Source: WYEN01 sp049976205 | Lineage (GTDB): Archaea; Thermoproteota; Thermoprotei_A; Sulfolobales; AG1 | DNA: 64,000 nucleotides | Direction of reading: 5' to 3' | Assembly (NCBI GenBank): GCA_049976205.1 | Contig: JBMFIR010000001.1 | Span: 59,238-123,237, forward strand | Shown: one piece after another, positions 7,825 to 17,041 of the stretch | Position numbering within the stretch: position 1 is the first letter of the stretch | Layout of the letters: the number at the start of each line of letters is the position of its first letter | Notes under the pieces: model-generated | What the model saw: the letters and a program-made list of their open reading frames with translations, nothing else | What the model was told of the DNA's origin: nothing | The model's database searches: none | Made by a program: the position numbers and the translations under genes

Positions 7825-8802
7825 ATGAGTGAGAGTTCTGGTATTATGAGAAGAGTTATTAGAATTGGTGAAAAAAGTATGGGTGTTACCATTCCTAGAG
7901 AATGGCTAAATGCTTTAGGGATCGATATAGGTTCTCTTGTGAAGCTGAGTATCGTAGGTAATAACATTATTATTTCACCTGTATCAGAGACCGCTGCCAT
8001 GGTGAGAGAAATATCTCTAGATACAAAAGAGAATCTTGATACATCAGATAAGTTATCTAAAGTAATCATTGCTTCGTATCTAGAGGGTCTAGACAAGATA
8101 ATTTCTTTCGGTGATAGAATGATCATTAGAAAAGCTTTCAACGAGATCTTTAGTAAATTACCAGGTGTAGTCTTATTTGAGAGTGGTAAAGAACTGGAGT
8201 TCAGAATATCAGTTGATGAGAATATAATGAATGTCGAATCTATAATAAAGACTATGGCTAGTAGCTCTCTTATGATGTTTGAACTAATAGATAAATACTT
8301 TGAAACAAAAGATAAATCTTACTTAGATCAATTATTTGCTCTAGATGATGATTTAGATAGGCTTCATTTTATGGGAATAAGACTCATTAAAAGATCATAT
8401 CTTATGAACCCCTCAGATGCAGGAGATCTATTAATAGCAATTAAATCACTTGAGCACGTAGGAGACTCTCTTGATAGAAGTGCTGGAATGCTACAGAGAA
8501 TAGATATAAACGTAAAGTGTATTTCAACAGCTGTAGAGATGCTGAGGACTACAAGAAGCTACTATGAGAATTCTCTAGACTCATATTATAAAAGAGACGT
8601 GTCTCGAGCAATCACTATTCTTAATGAAAGACCTGCCTACATGGATAAATTAATTGATCTAGTAACAAAAACATCTTGTGCAAGTGAGTTATCAGGAATA
8701 CTTCACGAGGCTCTTAATATAATAAGTATCTCAGCGGAGATATCTGAGCTCACTGTGAGTAAATTTATCAGAGAGAAATTATCCAAAAAACCAACCGAAT
8801 AA
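7825..8802 (+). CDS. AbrB-PhoU family phosphate uptake regulator
   Basis: Archaeal PhoU-type protein. Residues 8-55 (RRVIRIGEKSMGVTIPREWL...NNIIISPVSE) form an AbrB/SpoVT swapped-hairpin domain of the kind that binds DNA or dimerises. The remainder, from about residue 110, is helical and carries PhoU-like stretches (LFALDDDLDRLHFMGIR; AIKSLEHVGDSLDR). PhoU proteins sense or restrain phosphate transport, but no Pst transporter or kinase is nearby, so the target is unknown. It stands alone, 101 bp after the inositol-phosphate genes in the same direction. A minus-strand ORF inside it is a shadow. Confidence 0.8.
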   Translation: MSESSGIMRRVIRIGEKSMGVTIPREWLNALGIDIGSLVKLSIVGNNIIISPVSETAAMVREISLDTKENLDTSDKLSKVIIASYLEGLDKIISFGDRMIIRKAFNEIFSKLPGVVLFESGKELEFRISVDENIMNVESIIKTMASSSLMMFELIDKYFETKDKSYLDQLFALDDDLDRLHFMGIRLIKRSYLMNPSDAGDLLIAIKSLEHVGDSLDRSAGMLQRIDINVKCISTAVEMLRTTRSYYENSLDSYYKRDVSRAITILNERPAYMDKLIDLVTKTSCASELSGILHEALNIISISAEISELTVSKFIREKLSKKPTE

Positions 8803-8813
8803 ATAAATAATTT

Positions 8814-9203
8814 TTAGGGTGTATACGCTATAACCTCTATCTCAATTGGAGCATCTCTCGGTAGAGACTTTACCTCAATAACTGTTCTCGCAGGATAAGG
8901 CTCTTTGAAGTATCTCTTATATATCTCATTAAACTCTTGGAATCTGCTAAGATCTGTTAAATACACAGTAACCTTCACTATATTATCATAAGAAGCACCT
9001 ATGCTCTTGAGTATCTCCCCGATATTAATCATAACAGTTTCTACAGCTTTTGAGAAAGGTTCCTTGATCAATTGATTTGTTAATGGATCAATGGGAATCT
9101 GACCAGACACGAAAACCAGATCCTTGTATCTTATAGCTTGACTATATGGACCTACGGGTTTCGGAGCTTTATCACTCTTAATCTCAATCTTTATTTTAAA
9201 CAC
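8814..9203 (-). CDS. RidA/YjgF family enamine/imine deaminase
   Basis: Hydrolyses reactive 2-aminoacrylate-type enamines released by PLP enzymes. The product shows the full family pattern: KAPKPVGPYSQAI near residue 12, FVSGQIPIDP near 31, DNIVKVTVYLTD near 73 and the active-site Arg in PYPARTVIEV (Arg106). The start is GTG 9203. There is little Shine-Dalgarno signal, but a box A-like element about 25 bases upstream suggests a leaderless message. It is divergent from feoA with 35 bases between starts. Its stop lies close to that of the convergent PhoU gene. Confidence 0.92.
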   Translation of the reverse strand: MFKIKIEIKSDKAPKPVGPYSQAIRYKDLVFVSGQIPIDPLTNQLIKEPFSKAVETVMINIGEILKSIGASYDNIVKVTVYLTDLSRFQEFNEIYKRYFKEPYPARTVIEVKSLPRDAPIEIEVIAYTP

Positions 9204-9238
9204 CCGAAGTAGTATTAAAGAAATGTCTTATTAACTCT

Positions 9239-9520
9239 ATGATAGAGAAAATAATTGGTGAAGATAAAATCTATCTAACCCTTGACCAGGCGCAGATCAA
9301 TAGAAAATATAGGGTTGTTTCAGTCTCCGCCGGGAGAGGGTTGACAGAGAGAATATATGAGATGGGTCTACTACCAAATACAGATATAGTTATAATTAGT
9401 AGATCTGGTGGACATGTTATTGTTCTCGTAAAAGGTGTTTCCGTAGCATTGAGCAGAGGCATAGCTAAGAAGATTTTTGTTGAAGAATTAAGGACTACGG
9501 AAGCAGTTAGATCACCATAA
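9239..9520 (+). CDS. feoA: FeoA-domain protein
   Basis: Small SH3-like cytoplasmic accessory of the Feo ferrous-iron transporter. The FeoA pattern is visible: VVSVSAGRGLTERIYEMGLLPNTDIVI (two pieces around residues 27-53), then a glycine-containing hairpin and VSVALSRGIAKKIFV at the end. Length of 93 residues is typical. It precedes feoB by 91 bp with a palindrome between, so feoB probably has its own promoter as well. The ATG at 9239 lies close to the divergent RidA start, implying overlapping promoters. Confidence 0.88.
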   Translation: MIEKIIGEDKIYLTLDQAQINRKYRVVSVSAGRGLTERIYEMGLLPNTDIVIISRSGGHVIVLVKGVSVALSRGIAKKIFVEELRTTEAVRSP

Positions 9521-9561
9521 TCACGATCGCTAATAAAATACCCTTTATAATCTTCGATGAG

Positions 9562-9579
9562 TTTTAGGAATTCCTAAAA
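9562..9579. promoter_or_regulatory. 18-bp perfect palindrome, candidate iron-regulator operator
   Basis: TTTTAGGAATTCCTAAAA is its own reverse complement. The core TTAGG-N4-CCTAA resembles half-sites bound by DtxR/IdeR/MDR-type metal-dependent repressors. It sits about 10 bases after a box A (CTTTATAATC, 9543-9552), overlapping the expected transcription start of feoB, where bound repressor would block initiation. The palindrome is seen; regulator identity and iron response are inferred from position. Confidence 0.6.
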
Positions 9580-9611
9580 GTTATATTTTCCTAGAGATAA
9601 GATAGTATAAG

Positions 9612-11780
9612 GTGGTAGAAATAGTCTCGTTGTCACGGAAGTATGTTAGAGCAGAGGTATTAGGAATACGAGAAGAAGCCGATCTTATTGTAGCTTTGGC
9701 GGGAGCTATGAACACTGGTAAATCATCACTATTTAACATCTTAACAGGAGCATCAACAAAAGTGTCTAACTGGCCCGGAACAACAGTTTCTGTAAAAAGA
9801 GGCTACAGAAGATCTCATGGGAAAACTATTTTATTCATAGATCTGCCTGGTATTAGAGGATACTATGGGGCTACTCTAGAAGAGAGCGTAGCTAAAAAGT
9901 ATCTTTTGCATGAGAAATATGATTTTATTGTAGCACTAGGAGACTATGTTACACCTGAGAAATCTTTATATATTAATCTATTAATTGCCGAACTCTTTCC
10001 AAGAACAATATTTGTTTTTAATAAAGTTGATAAAATATCTATTAAAGAGGCAAAGGATTTCGAAAATTATTTATATAATCGCTTAGGTGTAAAGATAATC
10101 TCCATATCTGCTATAAGAGAAACTGGCGTCAAAGAGTTAGAGAAGACAATACTAGAATTAGGTAGTGACAAGAGATCTTTGTACTGCACTAGCATAAAGA
10201 TAGATTATGGAGATCTGGAACAATATATAGAGGATATAATTAAGATCTTATCAAATTATCATATAGATCAATGTAGAACATCTCTCAGAGGATTAGCAGT
10301 TAATTATTTAGCAGAGGACTTTGATGTAGAGAATTACTTAAATAGTTTATTAAGTGAGACAGACATGAATAGAATAGCATCTATTAGAGAGAGAGCTCGT
10401 GAAAATCTTAAGATGAATCTAGCAGATTACATAATTACTAAGAGATATGAATTCATAGAATCCTTGCTCAAATCCTCTCCTCTTAAAAAGATCTTTGAAA
10501 CAACATACTATAGAAGAGGTTGGATAGATAGAATCATAGAAATACCCTTAGGAGGAGTACTGATTGCACTAGGCATATTATTCTTATTATTCTCAACTAT
10601 ATTTATATTAAATACAGGTTTTCCGCTTACCACAATATTCTCGATGCTAGGTCTCGAAGAAATATCCACGATTTTAGAGACCTATTCTTTATCTGGTCTT
10701 TTATCAGCTTTAATAGGTTTTGTTACTGACCTAATCAGATCAAGTTTGACCAACGCTCCGGAACCGCTAGTGAGTTTATTAACAGACGGTATTCTAGGAG
10801 GTGTTGGAGCAGTACTTACCTTCGTACCACTAATATTTCTAGTGAGCTTAGGATTCGCTGTGTTAGAAGATAGTGGTGTAGCAACTAGAGTAGCCGTAGG
10901 TCTCCATAGAGGTCTCTCAAGATTTGGTTTCTCTGGTAGATATGTCTATCCGATATTAGTAGCGTTAGGGTGTAATGTACCAGCTGTTATGTTATCGAGA
11001 GGAGCTTTATCAAGTGGAGAGAGATTAGCACAGATTCTATCAGTACCTTTCATCCCGTGTCAAGCCAGATTAATAGTTATGTTAGCATTTGCTCAAGCAA
11101 TATTTCCTGATAGACCTCTTGAACAAGTCTTATTAGTTCTCTTAATTTATATCATTGGTATAACAATTTCTATTATATCAGGAGCAGTGACGAGAAGATT
11201 ATTTATTCATGAGAGATATGAGCCTGAACTTTTACTAGAGCTTCCAGAGGTTCATAGACCCTATGCTAAGGTTGTGGGATGGATTAGTTGGAGCTATACT
11301 AAAGAATTCATTATTAAAGCTGGAATAATCATCTTCTTGCTAAGTATATTTGTGTGGTTCTTAAGCTATTATGGCCCAGGCGGCTATGTGGGCAATAAAT
11401 TTGAAGAGAGCTACGGATATTTAATAGGATCATATATAGCACCTCTTTTATCCCCGCTAAACATAGATCCTCAAAAAGCGCCCTATATAGGCTTTGCATT
11501 ACTTCAGGGCTTCGTAGCTAAAGAAGGACTATTATCAGGTATAACTATAATGACAGGTATAGAGAATCCTGTGGAGGCTGTCGAGAGCTTAGGTCTCACA
11601 ACTGTACAAATGATCTCTCTATTGATATTCTTGATGTTATATGTTCCTTGCCTAGCCACTCTCTCAGTAATATATCAAGAGACGCGTAGTATTAAATGGA
11701 CACTACTAGCAATATTCTATATGATCTCTATCGCCCTATTAATTAGTTTAGCAGTATACTATACATTGTCGCTTATGTAA
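9612..11780 (+). CDS. feoB: Ferrous iron transporter FeoB
   Basis: Membrane Fe(II) permease with an N-terminal G domain. P-loop GAMNTGKSS at residues 31-39 (most FeoB have GNPNxGKT), switch TT in WPGTTVS near 54, DLPG at 77-80 and FNKVD at 136-140. From about residue 310 come many membrane segments with the two Gate regions, including GCNVPAVMLSRGA and the Cys-containing FIPCQARL, and later VAKEGLLSG. Length of 722 residues is typical. The start is GTG 9612; no strong ribosome site is seen. It follows the candidate operator and is followed 24 bases later by a FeoC-like gene. Confidence 0.95.
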   Translation: MVEIVSLSRKYVRAEVLGIREEADLIVALAGAMNTGKSSLFNILTGASTKVSNWPGTTVSVKRGYRRSHGKTILFIDLPGIRGYYGATLEESVAKKYLLHEKYDFIVALGDYVTPEKSLYINLLIAELFPRTIFVFNKVDKISIKEAKDFENYLYNRLGVKIISISAIRETGVKELEKTILELGSDKRSLYCTSIKIDYGDLEQYIEDIIKILSNYHIDQCRTSLRGLAVNYLAEDFDVENYLNSLLSETDMNRIASIRERARENLKMNLADYIITKRYEFIESLLKSSPLKKIFETTYYRRGWIDRIIEIPLGGVLIALGILFLLFSTIFILNTGFPLTTIFSMLGLEEISTILETYSLSGLLSALIGFVTDLIRSSLTNAPEPLVSLLTDGILGGVGAVLTFVPLIFLVSLGFAVLEDSGVATRVAVGLHRGLSRFGFSGRYVYPILVALGCNVPAVMLSRGALSSGERLAQILSVPFIPCQARLIVMLAFAQAIFPDRPLEQVLLVLLIYIIGITISIISGAVTRRLFIHERYEPELLLELPEVHRPYAKVVGWISWSYTKEFIIKAGIIIFLLSIFVWFLSYYGPGGYVGNKFEESYGYLIGSYIAPLLSPLNIDPQKAPYIGFALLQGFVAKEGLLSGITIMTGIENPVEAVESLGLTTVQMISLLIFLMLYVPCLATLSVIYQETRSIKWTLLAIFYMISIALLISLAVYYTLSLM

Positions 11781-11803
11781 ATAAGTCTTCAAGGATTTCT
11801 CTT

Positions 11804-12157
11804 ATGAATACAGAGGATCTTTATACTGAGGCTCTTCAATTGCTAAAATTAATCAAAGAAAAATTTGGGGAAGACACAAAATTTACAATAAATGATTTAA
11901 GAACCCAGATAAATAAGGATCCTTTGAGAATCAGGATTTTATTGGCTATGCTAATTGAGAAAAGATATATCGAGGAAATAGTAGAAAACGTAGATTTTGA
12001 CGCTACTAATAATATATGTAGTCTATGCATGAAATGTCCCTTCAGAAAATTCTGTCCTATAAATAAGATATCGAGAGAAAGTATAGCAAATTTAAGATCA
12101 AACAAAATAATATTTTATAGATTACGAAAAAAGACTATTATTCCTGACCACTCTTAA
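11804..12157 (+). CDS. FeoC-like winged-helix protein with Cys cluster
   Basis: 117-residue cytoplasmic protein. The first 70 residues predict a winged helix (TKFTINDLRTQINKDP; LLAMLIEKRYIEEI), followed by a compact Cys cluster CSLCMKCPFRKFCP near residues 72-85 that could bind Fe-S or zinc. FeoC proteins in bacteria combine the same two elements next to feoB and modulate its stability. The position 24 bp after feoB supports the same role; homology is inferred. AAGGAT precedes ATG 11804. Its 3' end overlaps the convergent oxidoreductase gene by 20 bp. Confidence 0.65.
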   Translation: MNTEDLYTEALQLLKLIKEKFGEDTKFTINDLRTQINKDPLRIRILLAMLIEKRYIEEIVENVDFDATNNICSLCMKCPFRKFCPINKISRESIANLRSNKIIFYRLRKKTIIPDHS

Positions 12158-14186
12158 GTGATTTCCTTAGTAAAACAGCTAAGTCAATTACTTCGATATT
12201 ATAATTTGGTGCTTCTGCCCTTAACATTATGTTGCATATAGGACACGCCGTAACTATGGCCTCAGCTCCTGATTCTTTTGCTTCCTCTATTCTCAATTTA
12301 CTTATTCTAACCCCTCTCTTAATCTCAAATAATACATGTCCTCCACCACCACCGCAACAGAAGCTTTTCTCTCTACTTCTAGGCATTTCGACTAGTCTGA
12401 TCCCTTTTATGCTCTTTATCACTTCTCTAGGCTCATCGTAAACTCCATTCCATCTACCTAAGTAGCATGGATCATGATAAGTAACCTTTCTCTCAGGTAT
12501 CTCGCCCGGTATAATTATCTTCTTATTAAGTAATTCTTTGAGTAATTGTGAGTGATGTATTATGTCCTTATTAATAGAGAATCCTATGCTGGGATAATCT
12601 CTTTTAAAGATTGTGTATCCATGTGGACATGATACTAGAAGTCTCTTGAATTTATATTTTGATAACTTCTCGTGATTACCCTTAGCTATTTCGTAGAAAC
12701 TTACCTCATCTCCTATTCTTCTCACAGGCTCTCCGCAACATGTTTCCTCGAGCAAGATCGCCACGCTAAGGCCTACTTGCTTAAGTATCTCGAGAATACT
12801 CTCTGCTATATCTCTTAGATTAGGGTCATAGCTAGTGTTACAACCAATCCAGTATAAAATGTCGTACTCTTTATCCTCAGAAGCTATCTCCACCAAACCT
12901 CTGTTGACAAGGGTCTTGATCCATTCCTCTCTCTCAATAGGATTATACGCGTATGGGTTACCTACTCTAAGTGTATTATATGATATACTCAGGACCTCAT
13001 CTGGGATCTCTTTACCAACGAAGAATAATCCTCTTCTCAAATCAGCTATAGTATTAACGTGATCTATTAGAACTGGACAAGTATTTACACAAGCTCCACA
13101 AGTCACACAAGACCACACAACCTCAGGCTCTATAATCACGGGTATAATCTCTCTGTTCCACTGATTCATTTCCATAGCATTTCTCATTTTAATCATTAGA
13201 TTCATTGGTGAGAGAAGTTTACCACTTAGATTAGCTGGACACTGATTATGACATCTAGCACATCTTATGCATGCCAAGTAATTCAGTCTTTGAATCCAGC
13301 CAGTGTCTCTTAGCTCAATAACACCTATTCTTTTTCCGCTCTCGATAATCTTATCAATGTCTCTTATAGGACTAAAACTTTTCTCTACAGAAAGCTTATC
13401 CTCGGAGAATATCACATTCAGAGATGATATGACTATATGAGATAGTTTACTATACATAATTACAGCTAAGGAAATCATTACAATTGATAAATGAAATACC
13501 CATAAAGATCTGTATAATAGAACTAAACTATCATAACCTAAATCCGGTATTAAGTAAGAGAATATTAGCCCACCAATATTGTAAGGCCCGATCCAGGGAG
13601 CTCTGTAAATCAAGTAATCAATTGCATCGAGTAGAAAACCTGTTAAAACTATAACTATTAAGAGAACAAGGATCACTATATCCTCTTTGTAATTTGGTAG
13701 ATCCCTTGTTAACTTAAAAAGTCTTCTAATGACAGCCATAATTAATCCTGCTAAAGCTACAAGACCGCCTAAGTCAGCTACTAATTTATAGACCATGTAA
13801 GATAAGTCAATTAATAATGCTCTTCCAGTATACGTGTAGACGTAGTAGTCTATAGCTCGTATTATTGTAGCTATTAATAGTATTGTGAATCCATAGAAGA
13901 TCATTGCATGCATTAAACCGGGGTATTTTTCCCGAAGAATTTTTCTCTGAAGAAGCACGTATTGTGCTACTCTATATAGCTTTTTTACATAATTATTCGT
14001 TAAGAGTATCTTGATATCGTAGCCTTTAAAAAAGGATCTGTAATAGCTATAGAGAGAAAATAATATGGTTGCTATGACTAAGAACATTTCTATATACACT
14101 AGAGACTTTAGGTCTTCTACAAATAGATAATGGCAAAAACTTCTAGATGCACAATTAGACGTTAGAGCATCCAGAGAAAGCACCAT
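12138..14186 (-). CDS. Membrane Fe-S oxidoreductase, cytochrome-b plus HdrD/GlpC-like domains
   Basis: 682-residue fusion. Residues 30-260 hold about six membrane helices with histidines suited to heme b (LMHAM near 93, FHLSIV near 232), like the NarI/HdrE family. The cytoplasmic part has two 4Fe-4S motifs, CIRCARCHNQCP (306-317) and CVTCGACVNTCP (360-371), then two CCG domains (ETCCGEP; SFCCGGGG...TACPIC) as in HdrD. This architecture matches the bacterial ETF:menaquinone oxidoreductase (EMO/EtfD) and DsrMK-like proteins. EtfA and EtfB lie 2 kb away on the same strand, so electron flow from reduced ETF to a quinone is the best inference. The first 30 residues are atypical; Met34 is an alternative start. 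Confidence 0.8.
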   Translation of the reverse strand: MVLSLDALTSNCASRSFCHYLFVEDLKSLVYIEMFLVIATILFSLYSYYRSFFKGYDIKILLTNNYVKKLYRVAQYVLLQRKILREKYPGLMHAMIFYGFTILLIATIIRAIDYYVYTYTGRALLIDLSYMVYKLVADLGGLVALAGLIMAVIRRLFKLTRDLPNYKEDIVILVLLIVIVLTGFLLDAIDYLIYRAPWIGPYNIGGLIFSYLIPDLGYDSLVLLYRSLWVFHLSIVMISLAVIMYSKLSHIVISSLNVIFSEDKLSVEKSFSPIRDIDKIIESGKRIGVIELRDTGWIQRLNYLACIRCARCHNQCPANLSGKLLSPMNLMIKMRNAMEMNQWNREIIPVIIEPEVVWSCVTCGACVNTCPVLIDHVNTIADLRRGLFFVGKEIPDEVLSISYNTLRVGNPYAYNPIEREEWIKTLVNRGLVEIASEDKEYDILYWIGCNTSYDPNLRDIAESILEILKQVGLSVAILLEETCCGEPVRRIGDEVSFYEIAKGNHEKLSKYKFKRLLVSCPHGYTIFKRDYPSIGFSINKDIIHHSQLLKELLNKKIIIPGEIPERKVTYHDPCYLGRWNGVYDEPREVIKSIKGIRLVEMPRSREKSFCCGGGGGHVLFEIKRGVRISKLRIEEAKESGAEAIVTACPICNIMLRAEAPNYNIEVIDLAVLLRKSLKSGQE

Positions 14187-14293
14187 TAATTGTTTAATTA
14201 GTTTGCTTATAACCGTTAGTCAAATGATCTCCTGTATTTATTAACTTTGTAACCAATACTTTAATCACATGCAATATGTAGGAGATGTATTTA

Positions 14294-14746
14294 ATGGCGT
14301 ACGTATCGGGACCTGAAGAAAATTCTTATAAAATAAATAAGTTAAGAGAAGGATTAGAGAACATAAATGTTGTGGGGAGAGTATTAGAATCTACTCAACC
14401 AAGAACGATTCAGACTAAAAAAGGAGTTAGAACCATAAGCACAGCTGTTATTGGAGATGAAACAGGTAGAGTAAAACTGACTTTATGGGGGAAATTAGCA
14501 GGCGCCTTAAAGGTAGGTGATGTCATTAAAGTAAGCAATGCGTGGACAACATCGTATAAGGGAGAAGTTCAATTAAATGCTGGATCCAAATCCTCTATAG
14601 AGGTGATTAAAGAATCTGAGAACTTTCCAAAAGAAGACGAGATCCCTGAAAACAGACCTAAAGCCTTTGAGGAAGGTAGATACGGCGAGAGAAGAGGATT
14701 TAGAAGTAAGCAAGGCTTTAGAAGATCGCGAGGAGAGGAAGAATGA
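14294..14746 (+). CDS. ssb: Single-stranded DNA-binding protein, single OB fold (crenarchaeal SSB)
   Basis: Binds ssDNA in replication and repair. One OB fold spans about residues 15-110: NINVVGRVLE, TAVIGDETGRVKLTLWGKLAG, KVGDVIKVSNAWTTSYKGEVQLNAG. A disordered tail follows, rich in Glu, Arg and Gly (GRYGERRGFRSKQGFRRSRGEEE split over the end), like the Sulfolobus SSB tail. I start at ATG 14294 because GGAGA is nine bases upstream; the in-frame ATG 14285 overlaps that site. The stop overlaps the start of the PqqD-like gene (ATGA), so the two are translationally coupled. Confidence 0.88.
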   Translation: MAYVSGPEENSYKINKLREGLENINVVGRVLESTQPRTIQTKKGVRTISTAVIGDETGRVKLTLWGKLAGALKVGDVIKVSNAWTTSYKGEVQLNAGSKSSIEVIKESENFPKEDEIPENRPKAFEEGRYGERRGFRSKQGFRRSRGEEE

Positions 14747-15012
14747 TAGAATCAACTTCTAAATATATGCATCAAGGAGATTTCTTAGGTAGTGATGGAG
14801 AGAACTTCTTAGTTGCTTTATCGGAGCAGGAGATTTATTCATTAGATGCGGCAACATATTATGTATGGTCTCTATGTGATGGAGAGAATAGTGTAGAAGA
14901 TATAATTAATAATATCTCGGTGAACTTTAATCTAGACAAAAAAGAGATCGAAGAGTCAATAAAGAACATTATCAAAGCATTACTAGATGCTAAATTACTA
15001 AAAGAACTATAG
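14743..15012 (+). CDS. PqqD-like (RiPP recognition element fold) protein
   Basis: 89-residue protein with the PqqD-family pattern: LVALSEQEIYSLDAATYYVW, then LCDGENSVEDIINNIS and a helix-rich end (EIEESIKNIIKALLDAKLL). In bacteria PqqD domains present peptide precursors to radical-SAM or other modifying enzymes. No radical SAM enzyme or precursor peptide is visible here; the gene overlaps the SSB stop by four bases and an epimerase follows. Stand-alone archaeal PqqD-like proteins may have another peptide- or DNA-linked role. The family call is good; the function is open. Confidence 0.7.
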   Translation: MIESTSKYMHQGDFLGSDGENFLVALSEQEIYSLDAATYYVWSLCDGENSVEDIINNISVNFNLDKKEIEESIKNIIKALLDAKLLKEL

Positions 15013-15106
15013 GAAGAATTAGGAATAAATAATATAAAGTAACTGATAGTACCTATTATACTCTAAAATAAATTTTTTTCTTCTCAAAACTATATTGAGT
15101 AATATA

Positions 15107-16060
15107 ATGAAGGCTTTAGTCACAGGCGGAGCTGGTTTCATAGGTAGTCATTTAGTAGATAAGCTTCTAGGCCTAGGTTATTATGTATATGTGATAGATA
15201 ATTTATCTTCAGGTCATATAGAGTATATTGAAAAGTGCTTAGCTAATCCCAACTGCCGATTCAAGAAGTGCGATATCAAGGAGCCTATGTGCTTAGATGA
15301 ATTAAATAATATAGATATTATATATCATCTAGCCGCGAATCCCGACGTTAGATCATCTTATTATGAACCAGAGATCAACTATAATGAAAATGTTTATGCT
15401 ACCTTTAGAGTTCTTGAATTTGCTAGGAGGAGAAGTATTAGGAGATTAATATTTGCGAGTAGTAGTACTGTTTATGGAGATGCTGAGAAAATTCCTACTC
15501 CAGAGGAGCATCCTATAAGACCAATAAGTATATATGGTGGATGCAAAGCCGCTGGTGAAACACTAATCATTAGTTACTCAAATTCTCATAAAATAAGGTC
15601 TATTATAATTAGATTAGCTAATATAATTGGTCCTCGAAGCACGCACGGTGTAATATATGACTTTATCAAGAAACTAAGAAGAGATCCTGGCACATTAGAG
15701 ATATTGGGAGACGGAGGACAGAGAAAAAGTTATTTATATATAGATGACACAATAGATGCTCTCCTGAAATTATCTGGTTATATAGATGATATGGAAGGGA
15801 TATATGATGTATTTAATGTGGGGAATGAGGACTGGGTTACAGTTAATGAGATAGCTGATATAGTTATCGAGAAAATGGGTCTTAAAGACGTTAAGAAGAT
15901 ATATAAACCAGCTACAATTGATGGTAGAGGCTGGATCGGGGATGTAAAGTTCATGTTGTTAGATATCTCGAAGATTAAAAGAAGAATTGGTTGGAAGCCT
16001 TCAATTGATAGTAGGAGAGCTGTTGAATTAACAACAGAGTATCTTTTGAAACAACTATAA
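15107..16060 (+). CDS. NAD-dependent sugar epimerase (UDP-glucose 4-epimerase type)
   Basis: Extended short-chain dehydrogenase. Rossmann loop TGGAGFIGSH begins about residue 6; DNLSSG and LAANPDVRSS follow, with FASSSTVYG supplying the catalytic Ser/Thr and YGGCK the catalytic Tyr-x3-Lys (near 145-149). The C-terminal part binds the nucleotide sugar (RLANIIGPR, DGGQRKSYLYIDD). Length of 317 residues fits UDP-hexose epimerases of glycan synthesis; the exact sugar cannot be read. I prefer ATG 15107 over TTG 15095, since homologues begin at MKALVTGGAG; neither has a clear ribosome-binding site. It is convergent with etfA. Confidence 0.88.
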   Translation: MKALVTGGAGFIGSHLVDKLLGLGYYVYVIDNLSSGHIEYIEKCLANPNCRFKKCDIKEPMCLDELNNIDIIYHLAANPDVRSSYYEPEINYNENVYATFRVLEFARRRSIRRLIFASSSTVYGDAEKIPTPEEHPIRPISIYGGCKAAGETLIISYSNSHKIRSIIIRLANIIGPRSTHGVIYDFIKKLRRDPGTLEILGDGGQRKSYLYIDDTIDALLKLSGYIDDMEGIYDVFNVGNEDWVTVNEIADIVIEKMGLKDVKKIYKPATIDGRGWIGDVKFMLLDISKIKRRIGWKPSIDSRRAVELTTEYLLKQL

Positions 16061-16075
16061 ATCAATTCGATAATA

Positions 16076-17041
16076 TTATTTCTTTAGGATCTCTCTTACC
16101 TTTTTTGTGAAGATTGGTAGAAACTCGTATAAGTCTCCAACGATACCATAGTCAGCGTTCTTAAATATTGGTGCATTAGGATCCTTATTAACAGCAACAA
16201 CAATTCTTGAGTCAATTATACCAGCTATATGCTGTGGTTGACCAGATATACCCAGTGCCAAGTAAAGCTTAGGCTTAACCTTCTTGCCAGATAACCCTAC
16301 CCAATGCTCCTCAGGTAGCCATTTAAGATCTGCTGCAATAGGTCTCGAGCAACCTACTTGACCTCCTAATATCTCTGCTAATTCAAAGGCTGCCTTTATA
16401 TCTGCTTCTGATTTGAATCCTCTTCCGACGGAGATTATTATATCAGCCTCTTCCAGCTTAACTGCTGCCGCTCTCTTGGGTTTTCTCTCAATAATCTTTA
16501 TCTTAGGCTTAGTAACTAACTCAATTGGTTCTGTAACAGTCTTTGTATCAGAGATCTTGGTTGGCGCAGATCTTCCTAGACCTATTAATACAAAAGCTTT
16601 CTTAATTAATTTCTCCAGAGATCTTACTCTACCAGCCATTACGCTTCTTATAAAGACTATGGTTTCATTTGAGAAATTAATTGAGGAAACATCTGGTATG
16701 ACAGGTAACTTTATTTTTTGAGAGACATATCCTGCAATTTCCTTATAGAGTTTTGTTGAGAATGTGATAATGAGATCATAATTCTCTTTATCATATACTT
16801 TAGTTATTGCCTCTGATACTTCTTCGTAGGTATCTAAACCCTCCTTGTTTGGCGTATAATAAATTTTCCTATAACCCACCTTTTCTAGCTTAGATAATGA
16901 ATTTTCACTATATACTCTTAGTAAAGCATCGGAATATCCTCCTGGAAACTTATTAATTATTTGATGCACTACACCACTTAAATCGTTTATTTCTCTTTCC
17001 TCTCCTACAACAAGTACCTTGATTTGTTTCATTTCTCTCAC
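16076..17041 (-). CDS. etfA: Electron transfer flavoprotein, alpha subunit
   Basis: FAD-binding subunit of the ETF heterodimer, accepting electrons from flavin dehydrogenases. The C-terminal FAD domain shows VSVGRGFKSEADIKAAFELAE-type and GCSRPIAADLKWLPEEHWVGLSG segments (quoted in parts), ALGISGQPQHIAGI (adenine/flavin contact) and NKDPNAPIFKNADYGIVGD. Length of 321 residues is typical. ATG 17041 overlaps the etfB stop by four bases, so B and A are coupled in that order. The nearby membrane CCG/cytochrome-b oxidoreductase is a plausible acceptor. No FixC/FixX genes are here. Confidence 0.95.
   Translation of the reverse strand: MREMKQIKVLVVGEEREINDLSGVVHQIINKFPGGYSDALLRVYSENSLSKLEKVGYRKIYYTPNKEGLDTYEEVSEAITKVYDKENYDLIITFSTKLYKEIAGYVSQKIKLPVIPDVSSINFSNETIVFIRSVMAGRVRSLEKLIKKAFVLIGLGRSAPTKISDTKTVTEPIELVTKPKIKIIERKPKRAAAVKLEEADIIISVGRGFKSEADIKAAFELAEILGGQVGCSRPIAADLKWLPEEHWVGLSGKKVKPKLYLALGISGQPQHIAGIIDSRIVVAVNKDPNAPIFKNADYGIVGDLYEFLPIFTKKVREILKK

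Noticed and set aside
7806..8141. Minus-strand ORF of 111 codons inside the PhoU gene
   Set aside because: Shadow of a well-supported AbrB-PhoU frame, no family features.
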